DNA of 64,000 bases from Bacillus sp. AFS055030 (GCF_002574545.1 NZ_NUGT01000020.1:124001-188000); one strand, 5' to 3'. Counted from the first letter of the stretch, positions 44,510 through 54,217 are shown. The notes: generated by a model from the sequence alone, not told the origin. Translations and numbers: made by a program.

Positions 44510-46675
44510 TTAAATCGAATCCTCAAGACGACGATTAATTTCTTCAATAACCTTTTGTGCTGCAACTGGGATAACAGTACCTGGTCCAAATATTGCCGCA
44601 GCTCCGTTCTTCAATAAATACTCATAATCCCCTGCTGGAATTACCCCTCCAGCAACAAGAACAATGTCCTGTCGACCTAATTTTTTTAATTCTTCCATCA
44701 ACTGTGGCAGTAATGTTTTATGCCCTCCTGCTAAAGAGCTCATTCCGATCACATGAACATCATTTTCAACAGCTTGAAGTGCCGTTTCCGCTGGTGTTTG
44801 GAATAAAGGACCGATATCTACATCAAAACCTAAATCAGCAAAAGCTGTTGCGATTACTTTCGCTCCACGGTCATGACCGTCTTGTCCAAGTTTTGCAATC
44901 ATAATACGAGGACGACGACCTTCTTTTTCTTCAAAATCATCAGCCATTTTACGTACAATCTCTATTTCATCTTTTTCACCGTATTCCGCACTGTAAACCC
45001 CCATAATTGAACGAATAACAGCTTTATGTCTACCTACTACTTTTTCATAAGCATCCGAAATTTCACCTAATGTCGCACGAACTCTAGCAGCCTCAATTGC
45101 AAGCGCTAACAAATTACCTTCCCCAGACTCCGCTGCTTTTGTAATTGCTGATAATGCTACTTGAACTTTTGCTTCATCTCTAGATGCTCGAAGCTCTTGT
45201 AATCTCGTAATTTGCGCTTGTCGAACTGCAGTATTGTCAACTTCTAATACATCTAATGGGTCTTCTTTTTCAAGGCGGTATTTATTAACGCCAATAATGG
45301 TTTCTTTACCTGAATCGATGTGAGCTTGACGTCTTGCTGCGGCTTCTTCAATTCTCATTTTTGGTAAACCAGTTTCAATCGCTTTAGCCATACCACCTAA
45401 TGATTCAACCTCTTGAATATGTGCCCATGCTTTTTGAACTAATTCATTTGTTAATGATTCAACGTAATATGAGCCTCCCCAAGGGTCAACTACATTACAA
45501 ATTCCAGTTTCTTCTTGTAAATATAGTTGTGTATTTCGGGCAATACGCGCAGAGAAATCAGTTGGTAATGCAATCGCTTCATCTAGGGCATTCGTATGAA
45601 GTGACTGAGTATGACCTAACACAGCAGCCATCGCTTCAATACAAGTACGCGTCACATTATTAAATGGATCTTGTTCAGTTAAACTCCATCCAGATGTTTG
45701 TGAATGCGTTCTTAACGCCATCGATTTTTCTTTCTTTGGATTAAATGATTTGATCAATTTAGCCCAAAGTAGACGTGCTGCTCTCATTTTTGCGATTTCC
45801 ATGAAATAGTTCATTCCAATTCCCCAGAAAAACGATAAACGAGGAGCAAACGAATCAATGTCGATTCCTGCTTTTAAACCTGTTCGAACATATTCCAATC
45901 CATTTGCTAAAGTATAGCCTAGTTCAATATCTGCAGTAGCTCCTGCTTCTTGCATATGGTAACCAGAAATACTGATGCTGTTGAATTTAGGCATATGTTG
46001 TGAAGTATAAGAAAAAATATCAGCTATAATGCGCATTGATGCTTCTGGTGGATAAATATAAGTATTTCTCACCATATATTCTTTCAAAATATCGTTTTGA
46101 ATCGTTCCTGTAAGTTGTGATTGATCTACCCCTTGTTCTTCAGCTGCAACAATATAAAACGCTAAAACAGGAAGTACTGCACCATTCATTGTCATTGAAA
46201 CTGACATTTTATCTAAAGGGATACCATCAAATAAAATTTTCATATCAAGAATAGAATCAATTGCAACCCCCGCTTTTCCAACATCCCCTTCAACTCGAGG
46301 GTGATCTGAGTCATATCCACGGTGAGTCGCTAAATCAAATGCAATCGATAAACCTTTTTGACCAGCTGCTAAATTTCTTCGATAAAATGCATTACTTTCC
46401 TCTGCAGTTGAAAAGCCTGCGTATTGGCGAATAGTCCAAGGTTTGTTTATATACATCGCCGGATAAGGTCCACGTAAAAACGGAGCAATTCCAGAAACAT
46501 ATCCTAAGTGTTCCATCTGATTAAGATCAGTAGAATCATATAATGGTTTTACATCTATTTGTTCTAAAGTTTTCCAATCATCATGATTAACTTGCATCTG
46601 TTTAGGAGGTGCTATAGTTGGTGCTGAAAATGTTGTATTAAATGGCATCTTTGTAAAGTCTGTTAGCTTGTTCAT
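44510..46675 (-). CDS. mutB: Methylmalonyl-CoA mutase large (catalytic) subunit
   Basis: Adenosylcobalamin-dependent isomerase linking methylmalonyl-CoA and succinyl-CoA. A TIM-barrel substrate domain (about 30-560; [40 protein letters not shown]) is joined to the B12-binding domain (about 590-715) with [15 protein letters not shown], whose His coordinates cobalt, and [11 protein letters not shown]. The length of 721 residues is standard. It overlaps mutA by four bases (ATGA). Confidence 0.96.
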   Translation of the reverse strand: MNKLTDFTKMPFNTTFSAPTIAPPKQMQVNHDDWKTLEQIDVKPLYDSTDLNQMEHLGYVSGIAPFLRGPYPAMYINKPWTIRQYAGFSTAEESNAFYRRNLAAGQKGLSIAFDLATHRGYDSDHPRVEGDVGKAGVAIDSILDMKILFDGIPLDKMSVSMTMNGAVLPVLAFYIVAAEEQGVDQSQLTGTIQNDILKEYMVRNTYIYPPEASMRIIADIFSYTSQHMPKFNSISISGYHMQEAGATADIELGYTLANGLEYVRTGLKAGIDIDSFAPRLSFFWGIGMNYFMEIAKMRAARLLWAKLIKSFNPKKEKSMALRTHSQTSGWSLTEQDPFNNVTRTCIEAMAAVLGHTQSLHTNALDEAIALPTDFSARIARNTQLYLQEETGICNVVDPWGGSYYVESLTNELVQKAWAHIQEVESLGGMAKAIETGLPKMRIEEAAARRQAHIDSGKETIIGVNKYRLEKEDPLDVLEVDNTAVRQAQITRLQELRASRDEAKVQVALSAITKAAESGEGNLLALAIEAARVRATLGEISDAYEKVVGRHKAVIRSIMGVYSAEYGEKDEIEIVRKMADDFEEKEGRRPRIMIAKLGQDGHDRGAKVIATAFADLGFDVDIGPLFQTPAETALQAVENDVHVIGMSSLAGGHKTLLPQLMEELKKLGRQDIVLVAGGVIPAGDYEYLLKNGAAAIFGPGTVIPVAAQKVIEEINRRLEDSI

Positions 46676-48756
46676 TTCAAAATCCCTCCATCCTTTTGAA
46701 GAATATGTAACTTCTCGAAATTATTTACATTCATATGAATGAAATCATCAATTCCAACTTCTTTGTATAAATTCATTTCATCAATCGAAGGCTTCCCTGC
46801 TAAAAGTACTTTTGTATTCGGATTAATGGCTTTAATCTGATTTGTTATTGAAGGAACAATTTCCGAATATTGATCATCAGTTGAACAAATGACAACAATC
46901 GTTGATTCTGATTGCTTAAATGAATCGATTATTTCATCAACAGATGCAAAGCCTTTGTTTTGGAGCACCTTAAATCCTCCGACTTCAAAGAAATCAGTCA
47001 CAAAGTCCGTTCGTGGTTTATATGCTGCAACTTGTCCAAAATTTGCTACAAACACTTTTGGAAATTCACCTGTACTATTTTTATAGCTTTGAGAATTTCG
47101 GCGTAATGATTCATAAGGTTGCGCACCCCGGTGGATGTATAATTGATTAACGCTAGGAATTTCTGAATCTATTACATTCATTACATTAAAAATGTTCGGT
47201 ATTGTTGCACCATTATTTGCCGCATCAATAATATCTTCAATTGAACCACCGCATTGAAATACGATAGGCTTAGAACTAGCCTCTAAGTTTTCTTTATCCA
47301 CCTTATCTTCTATACAATCCAATTCTTTTTTCTCTAACTCGTTTTCATTCAGATTTGGATAAATATTTGTCCCAATTAATTTATCTTTTCTATTTTTTAT
47401 GTTGTTTAATTTTTCTTCTGCAACCTCTCTAACTATTGCTTGTGGGAATCCTTCTTGTATTGCCTTAACCATTCCACCTTTTTCTTCAATCTTTTGGAAT
47501 AGTTCCCATGCCTTTTCAGCTAAAGAGTAGGTAAGTGATTCAATATACCAAGAACCACCAGCTGGATCAGCTACTTTCGATAAATTCGATTCTTTTTCAA
47601 GAATTAAATGTGTATTTCTTGCAATACGTCTAGAAAACTCATCAGATGATTTAATCGATTCATCGAATGGCGAAACATGAAGTGAGTCCGTGCCACCAAT
47701 CACTCCTGCAAAAGCTTCAACAGTTCCTCTAAGTATATTTACATAAGGATCATAAATCGTTTTCGTCCATGAAGATGTACGCGAATGAATGTTCATTTTT
47801 TGAGAAGCATCATTACCACCTAATTCTTTTATAATTCTTGCCCAAATCATTCTAGCTGCTCTTAATTTTGCAATCTCCATAAAGAAGTTCGACCCGATAG
47901 AAAACGAGAAAAGTATTTTCGATGCTGCATCATCTAGCGGAATTTGTAAGTTATCCATTTCACGTAAATACTCTAATCCAGTTGAAATAGCAAAGGCTAA
48001 TTCTTGTACTGCATTTGCACCTGCATCGTGATAAGGGTGTGACTGTACTAAAATATTTCTTAAATTTGTTGTATGTTTAACCGACCATTTTGTGATTTCA
48101 GCCATCATTTTGTAAGCATTTTCAAGAGAATACGGAAGTGTCCCATCTTTTACTAAATTACTGATAGGATCCATTCCAATAAAGCCATTTATTTTATTAA
48201 AATCATAATTTTGTTGTTGTAAATAGGCGATAAAAGAACCAAAAAATGCTTTCCCGCTTTTTACTGTTTCAATATATAAAGGAACTTCCTCTAAATTTAT
48301 ATTTTGAAAGGCTACTCTAAAATCATTAGTAGATGTTAAAATTAACCCTTTATTATTATTTGTTTCGAAAGATTCGTTAAGTTGAATCTTCAACATCGTT
48401 TGCCCTTTGTCTAAATCATGTTTTGCAACACGGTTGAACTCAACTGGCGAAGAACAATCCAATTCCTGACTAATTTCCCACGGCTTTTCTAGATAACCTT
48501 GTTCACTTGTTCCTCTAACAAAAGGAAATTCTCCTGGTTGTGAGTTTAAATAAGGATAGTTAGCGATATCTTCTTCCCCATACATTGGCTTCAAAATGAT
48601 ATCTTCATACGTTTTAGTTAAAAGCTTTTCCTCAATAGTGGCTCCTTTTAAGGATTTTTCAACAACATCTCTCCACTCTTGTACAGTAGGCTTTGGAAAT
48701 TCAGCAAATAATTTCTCTTCCAAGTTATGGTTCGAAGTTTTTGTATTTTCTGACAT
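46672..48756 (-). CDS. mutA: Methylmalonyl-CoA mutase small subunit
   Basis: Non-catalytic partner of MutB in the alpha-beta dimer, about 694 residues. It keeps the barrel outline ([40 protein letters not shown]) but its C-terminal flavodoxin-like domain has no DGHDRG motif ([17 protein letters not shown] in its place), as expected for the small subunit. I use the ATG at 48756, eleven bases after AAAGGAG; a GTG four codons earlier overlaps that site. It is the first gene of the operon. Confidence 0.93.
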   Translation of the reverse strand: MSENTKTSNHNLEEKLFAEFPKPTVQEWRDVVEKSLKGATIEEKLLTKTYEDIILKPMYGEEDIANYPYLNSQPGEFPFVRGTSEQGYLEKPWEISQELDCSSPVEFNRVAKHDLDKGQTMLKIQLNESFETNNNKGLILTSTNDFRVAFQNINLEEVPLYIETVKSGKAFFGSFIAYLQQQNYDFNKINGFIGMDPISNLVKDGTLPYSLENAYKMMAEITKWSVKHTTNLRNILVQSHPYHDAGANAVQELAFAISTGLEYLREMDNLQIPLDDAASKILFSFSIGSNFFMEIAKLRAARMIWARIIKELGGNDASQKMNIHSRTSSWTKTIYDPYVNILRGTVEAFAGVIGGTDSLHVSPFDESIKSSDEFSRRIARNTHLILEKESNLSKVADPAGGSWYIESLTYSLAEKAWELFQKIEEKGGMVKAIQEGFPQAIVREVAEEKLNNIKNRKDKLIGTNIYPNLNENELEKKELDCIEDKVDKENLEASSKPIVFQCGGSIEDIIDAANNGATIPNIFNVMNVIDSEIPSVNQLYIHRGAQPYESLRRNSQSYKNSTGEFPKVFVANFGQVAAYKPRTDFVTDFFEVGGFKVLQNKGFASVDEIIDSFKQSESTIVVICSTDDQYSEIVPSITNQIKAINPNTKVLLAGKPSIDEMNLYKEVGIDDFIHMNVNNFEKLHILQKDGGILK

Positions 48757-49286
48757 GTATAAAGCCACTCCTTTCTATCTCTCTTAAAAAGTAAATTTGA
48801 TCATCGAATTTACCTATGAAATAAAATCGATTTTTCTTTTCATTAAGAATACAAATGCAAAGAATAATTAAAATTTCGACAAACACTTTCAAAAATCCTC
48901 TAAAATTATGAAAATTACGTATTTTTTAAATCATCTTATTTATATCTATATTTAGATAATAAATTTAGTAAAAGACTCTATTAAATTGAAAGGTTTGTTT
49001 TCGAACTAAAAAAGGCTGTCTAATTAGACAACCTGATACTGAATATTTTTTAAATGAATCCGAACCAACTATGTTTATCCCACACTCAAACATTGTTATG
49101 GTCAAAAAGAAAGATGATGATGATTAATACAGTCTATATAAGTACTAAAAGAGATAACTTAAATCTTATTAGGCTTTATAATCATCCAAATAATTTGGTA
49201 GATTACTAGGACAGTTTTCTCATAAAAATAAAACAGCTAGTCTACCAATCAAATGGATCGTCTAGCTGTTTTATTTTAATTGCACT
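48757..49286 (-). other. Intergenic region with two minus-strand terminators
   Basis: Near the reductase gene, AATAAAACAGCTAG-type arms at about 49226-49240 and 49260-49276 (CTAGCTGTTTTATTTT) form its long-stem terminator. About 200 bases on, GGCTGTC (49014-49020) and GACAACC (49027-49033) with a T-run on minus form a second. Between them only tiny frames exist, such as a plus-strand 18-codon one ending KKKDDDD without a ribosome binding site. No gene is supported. Confidence 0.6.
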
Positions 49287-50246
49287 CTATATTTCAAGTA
49301 TTATTTGATCTGATTTTGCCCTAGAGACACAAGTTAAAATCATTTTATTGCTTTTTCTTTGGTCCTCATCTAATAGAAAGTCATGATGCTCAATTTGCCC
49401 ATCGATTACATTTACTTCGCATGTACCACATCGACCAACTCTACAGGAATATGGTACTTTTAAGCCTTCATCGAGTAAAACATCTAATAAAGTTTTATCG
49501 ACGGGAACTTGTTTTGTCGTACCATTGGCCAGTTTTACCTCAAAAGGTCTAGCGTTAGCCAATAATTGTGGTGTAAATACTTCAATATGAACACTTGATT
49601 TCGGATAGCCAAATGCATATGCTGATTCATTAAATTGAGAAATAAACCGATTAGGACCACAAAAATATACATGAGTTCCGATTGAATGGTCTAAAAGCGT
49701 TTCAACTTTTATCCGACTAGAATTAAGTTCTTTCGTAAAGTAAAAAGTTGTCTCTTCTTTATAATATTCATTTAAAAAATCATAAAATGCACTACTTGAT
49801 TTTGTTGCCGAAGTATAGTGAAGTTCAAACGATTTATTTTTACTTTTTAATTCTTTCATCATTGATATAAATGGCGTTATGCCAATACCCGCTGCATAAA
49901 ACACATGATGTTTCGCTCTTGAACTTAATGGAAAATGATTTTTAGGATAACTAATCCGCAGTCGATCTCCTACTTTCATTCGTTCATGCCAATATTTTGA
50001 ACCACCTTTTGATTCCGAACTTAAATGAATCGCAATCTTATATGTGTTATCAATAAGTGAATGGTGAACTAAAGAATAAGGTCTACAAATAATCTCATTT
50101 TCTACATCAACATATGTATTGATATGAGAACCTCCACTAAAAGTTGGAAGAATAAATCCATCAATTGGAATGAAACTAAATTCTTTAACCTGTTGTGTTA
50201 TTTGCTTTATTTCATTCACACGAACTAGTATCGTATTCTCGATCAA
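49287..50246 (-). CDS. PDR/VanB-type oxidoreductase (FMN, NAD, C-terminal 2Fe-2S)
   Basis: Electron-transfer protein of about 320 residues. The flavin-binding barrel has a CRPYSLVH motif, the NAD domain has YAAGIGITPFISM and a CGPNRFI region, and the C-terminal plant-type ferredoxin has CRVGRCGTCEVNV plus a later Cys. This order is that of phthalate-dioxygenase-reductase-like proteins. It follows the DmmA-like gene and probably delivers electrons to the heme N-demethylase. The start is probably TTG at 50246 with GGAGTG six bases before it; an ATG five codons earlier directly abuts the upstream stop codon and lacks a site. Confidence 0.88.
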   Translation of the reverse strand: MIENTILVRVNEIKQITQQVKEFSFIPIDGFILPTFSGGSHINTYVDVENEIICRPYSLVHHSLIDNTYKIAIHLSSESKGGSKYWHERMKVGDRLRISYPKNHFPLSSRAKHHVFYAAGIGITPFISMMKELKSKNKSFELHYTSATKSSSAFYDFLNEYYKEETTFYFTKELNSSRIKVETLLDHSIGTHVYFCGPNRFISQFNESAYAFGYPKSSVHIEVFTPQLLANARPFEVKLANGTTKQVPVDKTLLDVLLDEGLKVPYSCRVGRCGTCEVNVIDGQIEHHDFLLDEDQRKSNKMILTCVSRAKSDQIILEI

Positions 50247-50261
50247 TACATTCACTCCCAT

Positions 50262-50750
50262 CTACAATTTAGCAACGTTTCCTAAATATGCGTCATAATG
50301 GACCGAATAATGGTCAGAAACTGAAAGTAATAAATGACAATTTTCACATGAAACTTCTTTACCTATATCTAATTTTTTTAATTCCGTTAAACTATGACAA
50401 CGACAACAAAAAACCTTTGAGTTTAATTCACCATAACCAACATATTGCACTTCATCTTCAAAAAATCCAACATCTTCTATAATTGGCCGTAATTTTTTTA
50501 GTTCTTCTTTACTTAGTGCTAAATATAAATAGCTACCCATTTTCTGACTTTGCAACCAAGTTTTAAGATTACTTTCCAATTGTTCTGGACTTGAATCAAA
50601 TCCGATGAATACAAAATCAAAAGAATAGTTTTTCTCAAGTAACTTTTCTATTATTGGCTGAATTAACGACCTCCCTCTATGATTCGAACAAATTAAATAC
50701 TTTCTTTTTCCATCTATAAAACTAGCTTCTTCAACTATTAAATTATTCAT
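50262..50750 (-). CDS. DmmA-like subunit of a dimethylamine-monooxygenase-type system
   Basis: A 162-residue protein with an N-terminal alpha/beta part (KRKYLICSNHRGRSLIQPII) and a C-terminal zinc-ribbon or rubredoxin-like site: FCCRCHS and SCENCHLLL (two C-x2-C pairs), then DHYSVHYDAYLGN. The ribbon plus the D-H-Y-S tail match the DmmA family found with DUF3445 heme proteins. It lies six bases after the DUF3445 gene and directly before the reductase. A role as electron-transfer or scaffolding subunit is inferred from context. Confidence 0.75.
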   Translation of the reverse strand: MNNLIVEEASFIDGKRKYLICSNHRGRSLIQPIIEKLLEKNYSFDFVFIGFDSSPEQLESNLKTWLQSQKMGSYLYLALSKEELKKLRPIIEDVGFFEDEVQYVGYGELNSKVFCCRCHSLTELKKLDIGKEVSCENCHLLLSVSDHYSVHYDAYLGNVAKL

Positions 50751-50756
50751 CGCATT

Positions 50757-51707
50757 CTACCCAACTTCTTCAAGTTTATTTTTCAAATATGTTATTACTT
50801 CTTTTTTATATGAAGAGATTCCTTTATAATCTAAAATGAAATCCGGCAATTCACATACTATATTATAAAATTGCTTTAACCATTCTTTATTAAGCGCTAA
50901 TTTCTCTAGTGATAATAAATGAGTATGAATCGTAAATAGTAGTCCATTAGTAGCAGCCAACCTAAATAACTTTTGAACTTCAACGCGTAAATGAACAAAT
51001 TTCCCGACATTATCAGTTGTAACTTTTTTTCGTTCCTTACCCCATTGATCGAATGTTTCTAAAGAAGTATCTAATCTATTTCCTGCCATGAGTGACCAAT
51101 TTTTACGAGTCCAAGGTGCACCTTGTTCAATCGTTTTTAAGAAACGAAGAATTCGATCATCCAATGACTTTTCAGAAAACTTTGGGATCGGTTGATGAAT
51201 CTCTTTAAATCTCATTCCTAGTTTAAAAGTAAGTGACCAATTCGAAGGAAAACAGAGATGCCCAGCATCTAAAAATAAATCGCCATCTCGTTGACTCATA
51301 TAAATTAAATCCTCTTGTACATGTCTACCTATGAAATTCAACGGCTTTCCTAAAACTGAAGTTCGATCGCCGATGCGAAATTGTTCCTCCTCCATCAAAA
51401 GCTTATTATAAAACGTCCAATATTCATTCCCTTTATGAACTTCAAAATATTTTGGGTAATACGTTATTAAATGATCTAAAGCTAATTCTACAATTTCCCA
51501 TTGCCCTTCAAAACTAGTAGGAAGTGCTTGATAACAATGGTTAGGTGAATTATGTAACAAGCTTCTTTTTAATTTTATTTCATCCTCATATTTAGGAGTA
51601 ATCTCAATACTTACAGGTGGATCTAATAGAATAGAATTATTTGAGTAACGAAATATCTCTTCTTTAAACGGATACGGAAAGCTTTCTATTTCATTAACTG
51701 GTTTCAT
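50757..51707 (-). CDS. Heme-dependent oxidative N-demethylase (DUF3445 / DmmD-like)
   Basis: Probable oxygenase that removes a methyl group from a secondary or related amine. The DUF3445 pattern is visible: FPYPFKEEIFRYSNNSILLD at the start, RVGDRTSVLG-like FRIGDRTSVLGKPL, QEDLIYMSQRDGDLFLDAGH, CFPSNWSLTFKLG and IEQGAPWTRKNWSL, then LRVEVQKLFRLAATNGLLFTIHTHL. The 316-residue length is normal. It is first in a three-gene cluster with the DmmA-like protein and the flavin/2Fe-2S reductase, the composition of known dimethylamine monooxygenase loci. The substrate is not readable. Confidence 0.85.
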   Translation of the reverse strand: MKPVNEIESFPYPFKEEIFRYSNNSILLDPPVSIEITPKYEDEIKLKRSLLHNSPNHCYQALPTSFEGQWEIVELALDHLITYYPKYFEVHKGNEYWTFYNKLLMEEEQFRIGDRTSVLGKPLNFIGRHVQEDLIYMSQRDGDLFLDAGHLCFPSNWSLTFKLGMRFKEIHQPIPKFSEKSLDDRILRFLKTIEQGAPWTRKNWSLMAGNRLDTSLETFDQWGKERKKVTTDNVGKFVHLRVEVQKLFRLAATNGLLFTIHTHLLSLEKLALNKEWLKQFYNIVCELPDFILDYKGISSYKKEVITYLKNKLEEVG

Positions 51708-52045
51708 CTGAACACCCTTTATAGTAGATTAAAAAGTAAATCGTTCAAATAAGTTAAACTAGCCAAAGATTAACATACAATTAATATCTTTTTTGTTCCA
51801 TTAGAGTTAATTAATTATAAGAATATTCTGTCTTTTGTGTCAATAGTAAGTCCCATTTATTGTACATAATAAAAGATAGTTTATAAGGTACTACATCTGT
51901 AGTTTCACACTTTTATTTCTCTATGAACCATTAAGCATATGTCTTTATTTTGCGTTTTCTCCTTCAAACAATCCTGAATAAGTTGTGATCTTTCCATACA
52001 AAAAAAATTGCCTATAATTTTTATAAGCAATTTTAATCATTATGT
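51708..52045 (-). promoter_or_regulatory. Promoter of the N-demethylase cluster and terminator of the rhodanese operon
   Basis: On minus, TTGACA (51838-51843), 18 bases, TATAAT (51814-51819) should drive the cluster, with a leader of about 100 bases. Upstream is a palindrome ACTACA-TC-TGTAGT (51890-51903) of the BlaI/CopY form TACA-N2-TGTA. At 52004-52034 a hairpin (AAAATTGC / GCAATTTT) with T-run ends the rhodanese operon. No gene is seen. Confidence 0.7.
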
Positions 52046-52342
52046 TTATTCAATTTCTCCTGTCCAAGCAAGCATACCGCCAGTCATGTTTACAACATTA
52101 AATCCATGACTTTCTAAAAACTGTACTGCTCGGCTACTTCTGCCACCAGCATGACATACAACGATGTATTCATTATTTTTATCTAAATCGGCCATGCGAA
52201 ATTCGATTAATCCAAGTGGAATATGCTCAGCACCTGGAATCATTCCGTTTGCTACTTCATCTGCCTCTCGAACATCAATTATATTAACTGATTGTCCATT
52301 TTTTAATAGTTCTTCAAGTTTTTCTGCTGTAATTTCTTTCAT
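52046..52342 (-). CDS. Cytosolic rhodanese-domain protein
   Basis: Single rhodanese domain of 98 residues, a sulfurtransferase that carries a persulfide on its active Cys (IVVCHAGGRSSRAVQFL). The N-terminal VNIIDVREADEVANGMIPGA is the family's first motif. No signal peptide. GGAG lies before the ATG. It is last in the cstR operon, 16 bases after the second rhodanese, which supports a function in sulfide or persulfide handling. Confidence 0.9.
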   Translation of the reverse strand: MKEITAEKLEELLKNGQSVNIIDVREADEVANGMIPGAEHIPLGLIEFRMADLDKNNEYIVVCHAGGRSSRAVQFLESHGFNVVNMTGGMLAWTGEIE

Positions 52343-52358
52343 TTATAACTCTCCTTTA

Positions 52359-52712
52359 TTAAGACCAGGTACTCATTCCGCCTTTTACATTTGTAATATT
52401 TGTATAGCCCATTTTTTTAAGAACTTTACATGCTTTTTTACTTCTCATTCCACTCTGGCAAATAATGATTGTTTCTTGATCTTTTGATAGATGATTTATA
52501 TTTTGCTTTAACAAATGCAATGGAATATTTTTGAATTCTTTAATATGTCTTCCTTTATATTCTGCAGGGGTTCTAACATCAATGAATTGTTTTTCCTTAC
52601 TTTTCAATTCATTTTTTAGTTCAGTTGTTGAAATTTGCTTAACCCCTTTGATCGGAAGAAAAGTTTGTACTAGAAAATAAGTAATTAATGCGATGATTAG
52701 AATATTTAACAT
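52359..52712 (-). CDS. Membrane-anchored rhodanese-domain protein (YqhL-like)
   Basis: A 117-residue protein with one N-terminal membrane segment (MLNILIIALITYFLVQTF) and a rhodanese domain: FIDVRTPAEYKGRHIKEF and the active-site loop IIICQSGMRSKKACKVL. The catalytic face should be cytosolic or external depending on anchor orientation, which the flanking residues do not decide. It sits between cstR and the soluble rhodanese. Confidence 0.88.
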   Translation of the reverse strand: MLNILIIALITYFLVQTFLPIKGVKQISTTELKNELKSKEKQFIDVRTPAEYKGRHIKEFKNIPLHLLKQNINHLSKDQETIIICQSGMRSKKACKVLKKMGYTNITNVKGGMSTWS

Positions 52713-52773
52713 TTCAATGAATGTCCTACTTTCAAAAAATTTTTTGGCCTGTAATAGGTTTTACGAAAGATTT

Positions 52774-53034
52774 TTATCTACTTTTTACTAATAAATTAAC
52801 TGCTTCTTTTACAAGCTCTTCTGCATTTTCTCCATTTTCATCTGCTAGTCTTACACATTCAATTAGATTTGTACTGACGATCACTCCAATTGTACGATCC
52901 ATTGCCGCTCTAACTGCCGATAATTGTGTTATAACATCTTTACAGCCCTTATCCTCTTCCATCATCTTTAAAATGCCTCTAAGCTGCCCTTCGATTCTTT
53001 TGACTCTATTTTTTATTTGATCATCATAAGTCAT
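52774..53034 (-). CDS. cstR: CsoR/RcnR-family repressor of the persulfide-sensing CstR type
   Basis: An 86-residue all-helical tetrameric repressor. Family start MTYDDQIKNRVKRIEGQLRG. Cys31 (KGCKDV) and Cys60 (LIECV) are both present, while the position four before Cys60, His in copper-binding CsoR, is Asn56. That Cys-Asn-Cys set is the mark of CstR, which senses reactive sulfur by forming Cys31-Cys60 links. Two rhodaneses downstream agree. The ATG at 53034 follows AAAGGAAAG; the frame extends six codons. Confidence 0.88.
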   Translation of the reverse strand: MTYDDQIKNRVKRIEGQLRGILKMMEEDKGCKDVITQLSAVRAAMDRTIGVIVSTNLIECVRLADENGENAEELVKEAVNLLVKSR

Positions 53035-53085
53035 ACAAATCTTTCCTTTCATTGAAAAATTTTTATATTAGATAAATTGAACTAT

Positions 53086-53101
53086 ATACCCAGATAGGTA
53101 T
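53086..53101. promoter_or_regulatory. CsoR/CstR-like operator before cstR
   Basis: ATACC-CAGATA-GGTAT, an inverted repeat with the ATACC/GGTAT arms of CstR and CsoR operators, about 50 bases before the cstR ATG. Autoregulation of the cstR-rhodanese operon is inferred. Confidence 0.6.
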
Positions 53102-53198
53102 GATGTCAAATAAATTTGAGTCCATTTTAGATTAGTAGAAAAAGAAGATTAATGTCATATACTGTTGAAAAATAGTCAATTTATTTTTAAACAGCATA

Positions 53199-53228
53199 AA
53201 AGCCTGGTATCAAACGATTCCAGGCTTT
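53199..53228 (-). terminator. Intrinsic terminator of the 38-residue gene
   Basis: Perfect 9-bp GC-rich stem AAAGCCTGG (53199-53207) / CCAGGCTTT (53220-53228), TTTTAT on minus, just past the small gene's stop. Confidence 0.8.
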
Positions 53229-53234
53229 ACTTCT

Positions 53235-53351
53235 TCACATATTTATGACTAAGAAGGGTATCGTGATAATTGCTATAATCATTATTAACCAATTATTCTT
53301 CTTAATATGAGTGATTTCTTCCTCCAATATGAGCTCTTCACTTTTTTTCAT
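53235..53351 (-). CDS. 38-residue single-span membrane protein
   Basis: A short gene with all the parts of a real one. GTAGGA stands 7 bases before the ATG. The protein starts MKKSEELILEEEITHIKK (charged, helical) and ends in one membrane segment NNWLIMIIAIITIPFLV. A strong terminator follows at once. The orientation should be N-in because of the basic KK before the span. I do not recognise the family; regulators of larger membrane proteins often look like this. Confidence 0.65.
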   Translation of the reverse strand: MKKSEELILEEEITHIKKNNWLIMIIAIITIPFLVINM

Positions 53352-53541
53352 TATATATTCCTACTTTCAGTTTTGATTAATTTATTCTTCTATTTAAGAT
53401 TTATTTCCTTAAATAAAGCTTAAAATACCTGTAAGTAACAATTTTATTGCGATTTAACTTTATATAATGAAAATGAAAATTAAATGAAAAACCTTATTCG
53501 AACATCAATTATTTCCTATTTAATCCATTTTACTTTTCCTT

Positions 53542-54078
53542 TTAGTGTATTATTCTTACTCGATCAAACGGAAAAAAAACTCCTTCAACTTTACCAACTA
53601 TTTCAGACTGTTTAATATACCCTAATCCATTTCTACTATCTTTACTATTAAGACGATTATCACCCATTACTAAATAAGATTGATTTGGAACTTTAACTTG
53701 ATTAAATTGTAAATATTTTTTATAGACATTTTTTAAGTGGTCATTTAGATAATTTTCTGATACTTGTTTTCCATTAATATAAAGGTTTCCATTTGTTAAA
53801 TGAACCGTGTCATTTGGCAAGCCAATTATTCTTTTGACATAATACTTAGGGTCATTTTGTTTTTTTATGATGACAACTTCACCTCTATTGATTGTTGAAA
53901 GATGGAATGAGGCTTTGTTTACAAACAAATAGTCATTATTATGTAGTGTCGGTTGCATCGAAGCACCTTGAACAATAAAGGGTGAAAAAATAAAAACCTT
54001 AACAATTAATGCAATCGTAAAAGAATAGATTAATAGTTTAAAAGTTTGCCATGCAGAATCTTTTTTTCGTATTTTCAA
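53542..54078 (-). CDS. sipS: Type I signal peptidase (SipS-like)
   Basis: Cleaves signal peptides from exported proteins at the outer membrane face. One N-terminal membrane segment (LLIYSFTIALIVKVFIF), catalytic Ser in VQGASMQPTLHNND, catalytic Lys in YYVKRIIGLPNDTV and box E GDNRLNSKDSR. The length of 178 residues fits the bacillar Sip group. The start is TTG at 54078 with AAAGGGG eight bases before it; the frame extends 23 codons upstream without a usable site. Given the three giant secreted proteases here, a local signal peptidase is notable but not linked by operon. Confidence 0.92.
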   Translation of the reverse strand: MKIRKKDSAWQTFKLLIYSFTIALIVKVFIFSPFIVQGASMQPTLHNNDYLFVNKASFHLSTINRGEVVIIKKQNDPKYYVKRIIGLPNDTVHLTNGNLYINGKQVSENYLNDHLKNVYKKYLQFNQVKVPNQSYLVMGDNRLNSKDSRNGLGYIKQSEIVGKVEGVFFPFDRVRIIH

Positions 54079-54161
54079 CTTTGTATCCCCTTTAAATTTA
54101 TTGTTTCCACACTTTAACATAATACGATTAATTGTTTGAATATTCATTACAAAACTTTAAT

Positions 54162-54199
54162 AAAAAAATAGCAAAGCTTACTAATTCACTTTGCTATTT
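54162..54199 (-). terminator. Intrinsic terminator of the acyl-CoA synthetase gene
   Basis: AAATAGCAAAG (54166-54176) and CTTTGCTATTT (54189-54199), loop of 12, T-run on minus. Confidence 0.85.
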
Positions 54200-54217
54200 C
54201 TTTAATGTTTAGGAGTT

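Noticed and set aside
48757-49000. Cobalamin riboswitch upstream of mutA
   Set aside because: The leader is AT-rich with no B12-box-like sequence.
49075-49131. 18-codon plus-strand frame ending KKKDDDD
   Set aside because: No ribosome binding site and no terminator; the acidic tail comes from a GATGATGAT run.
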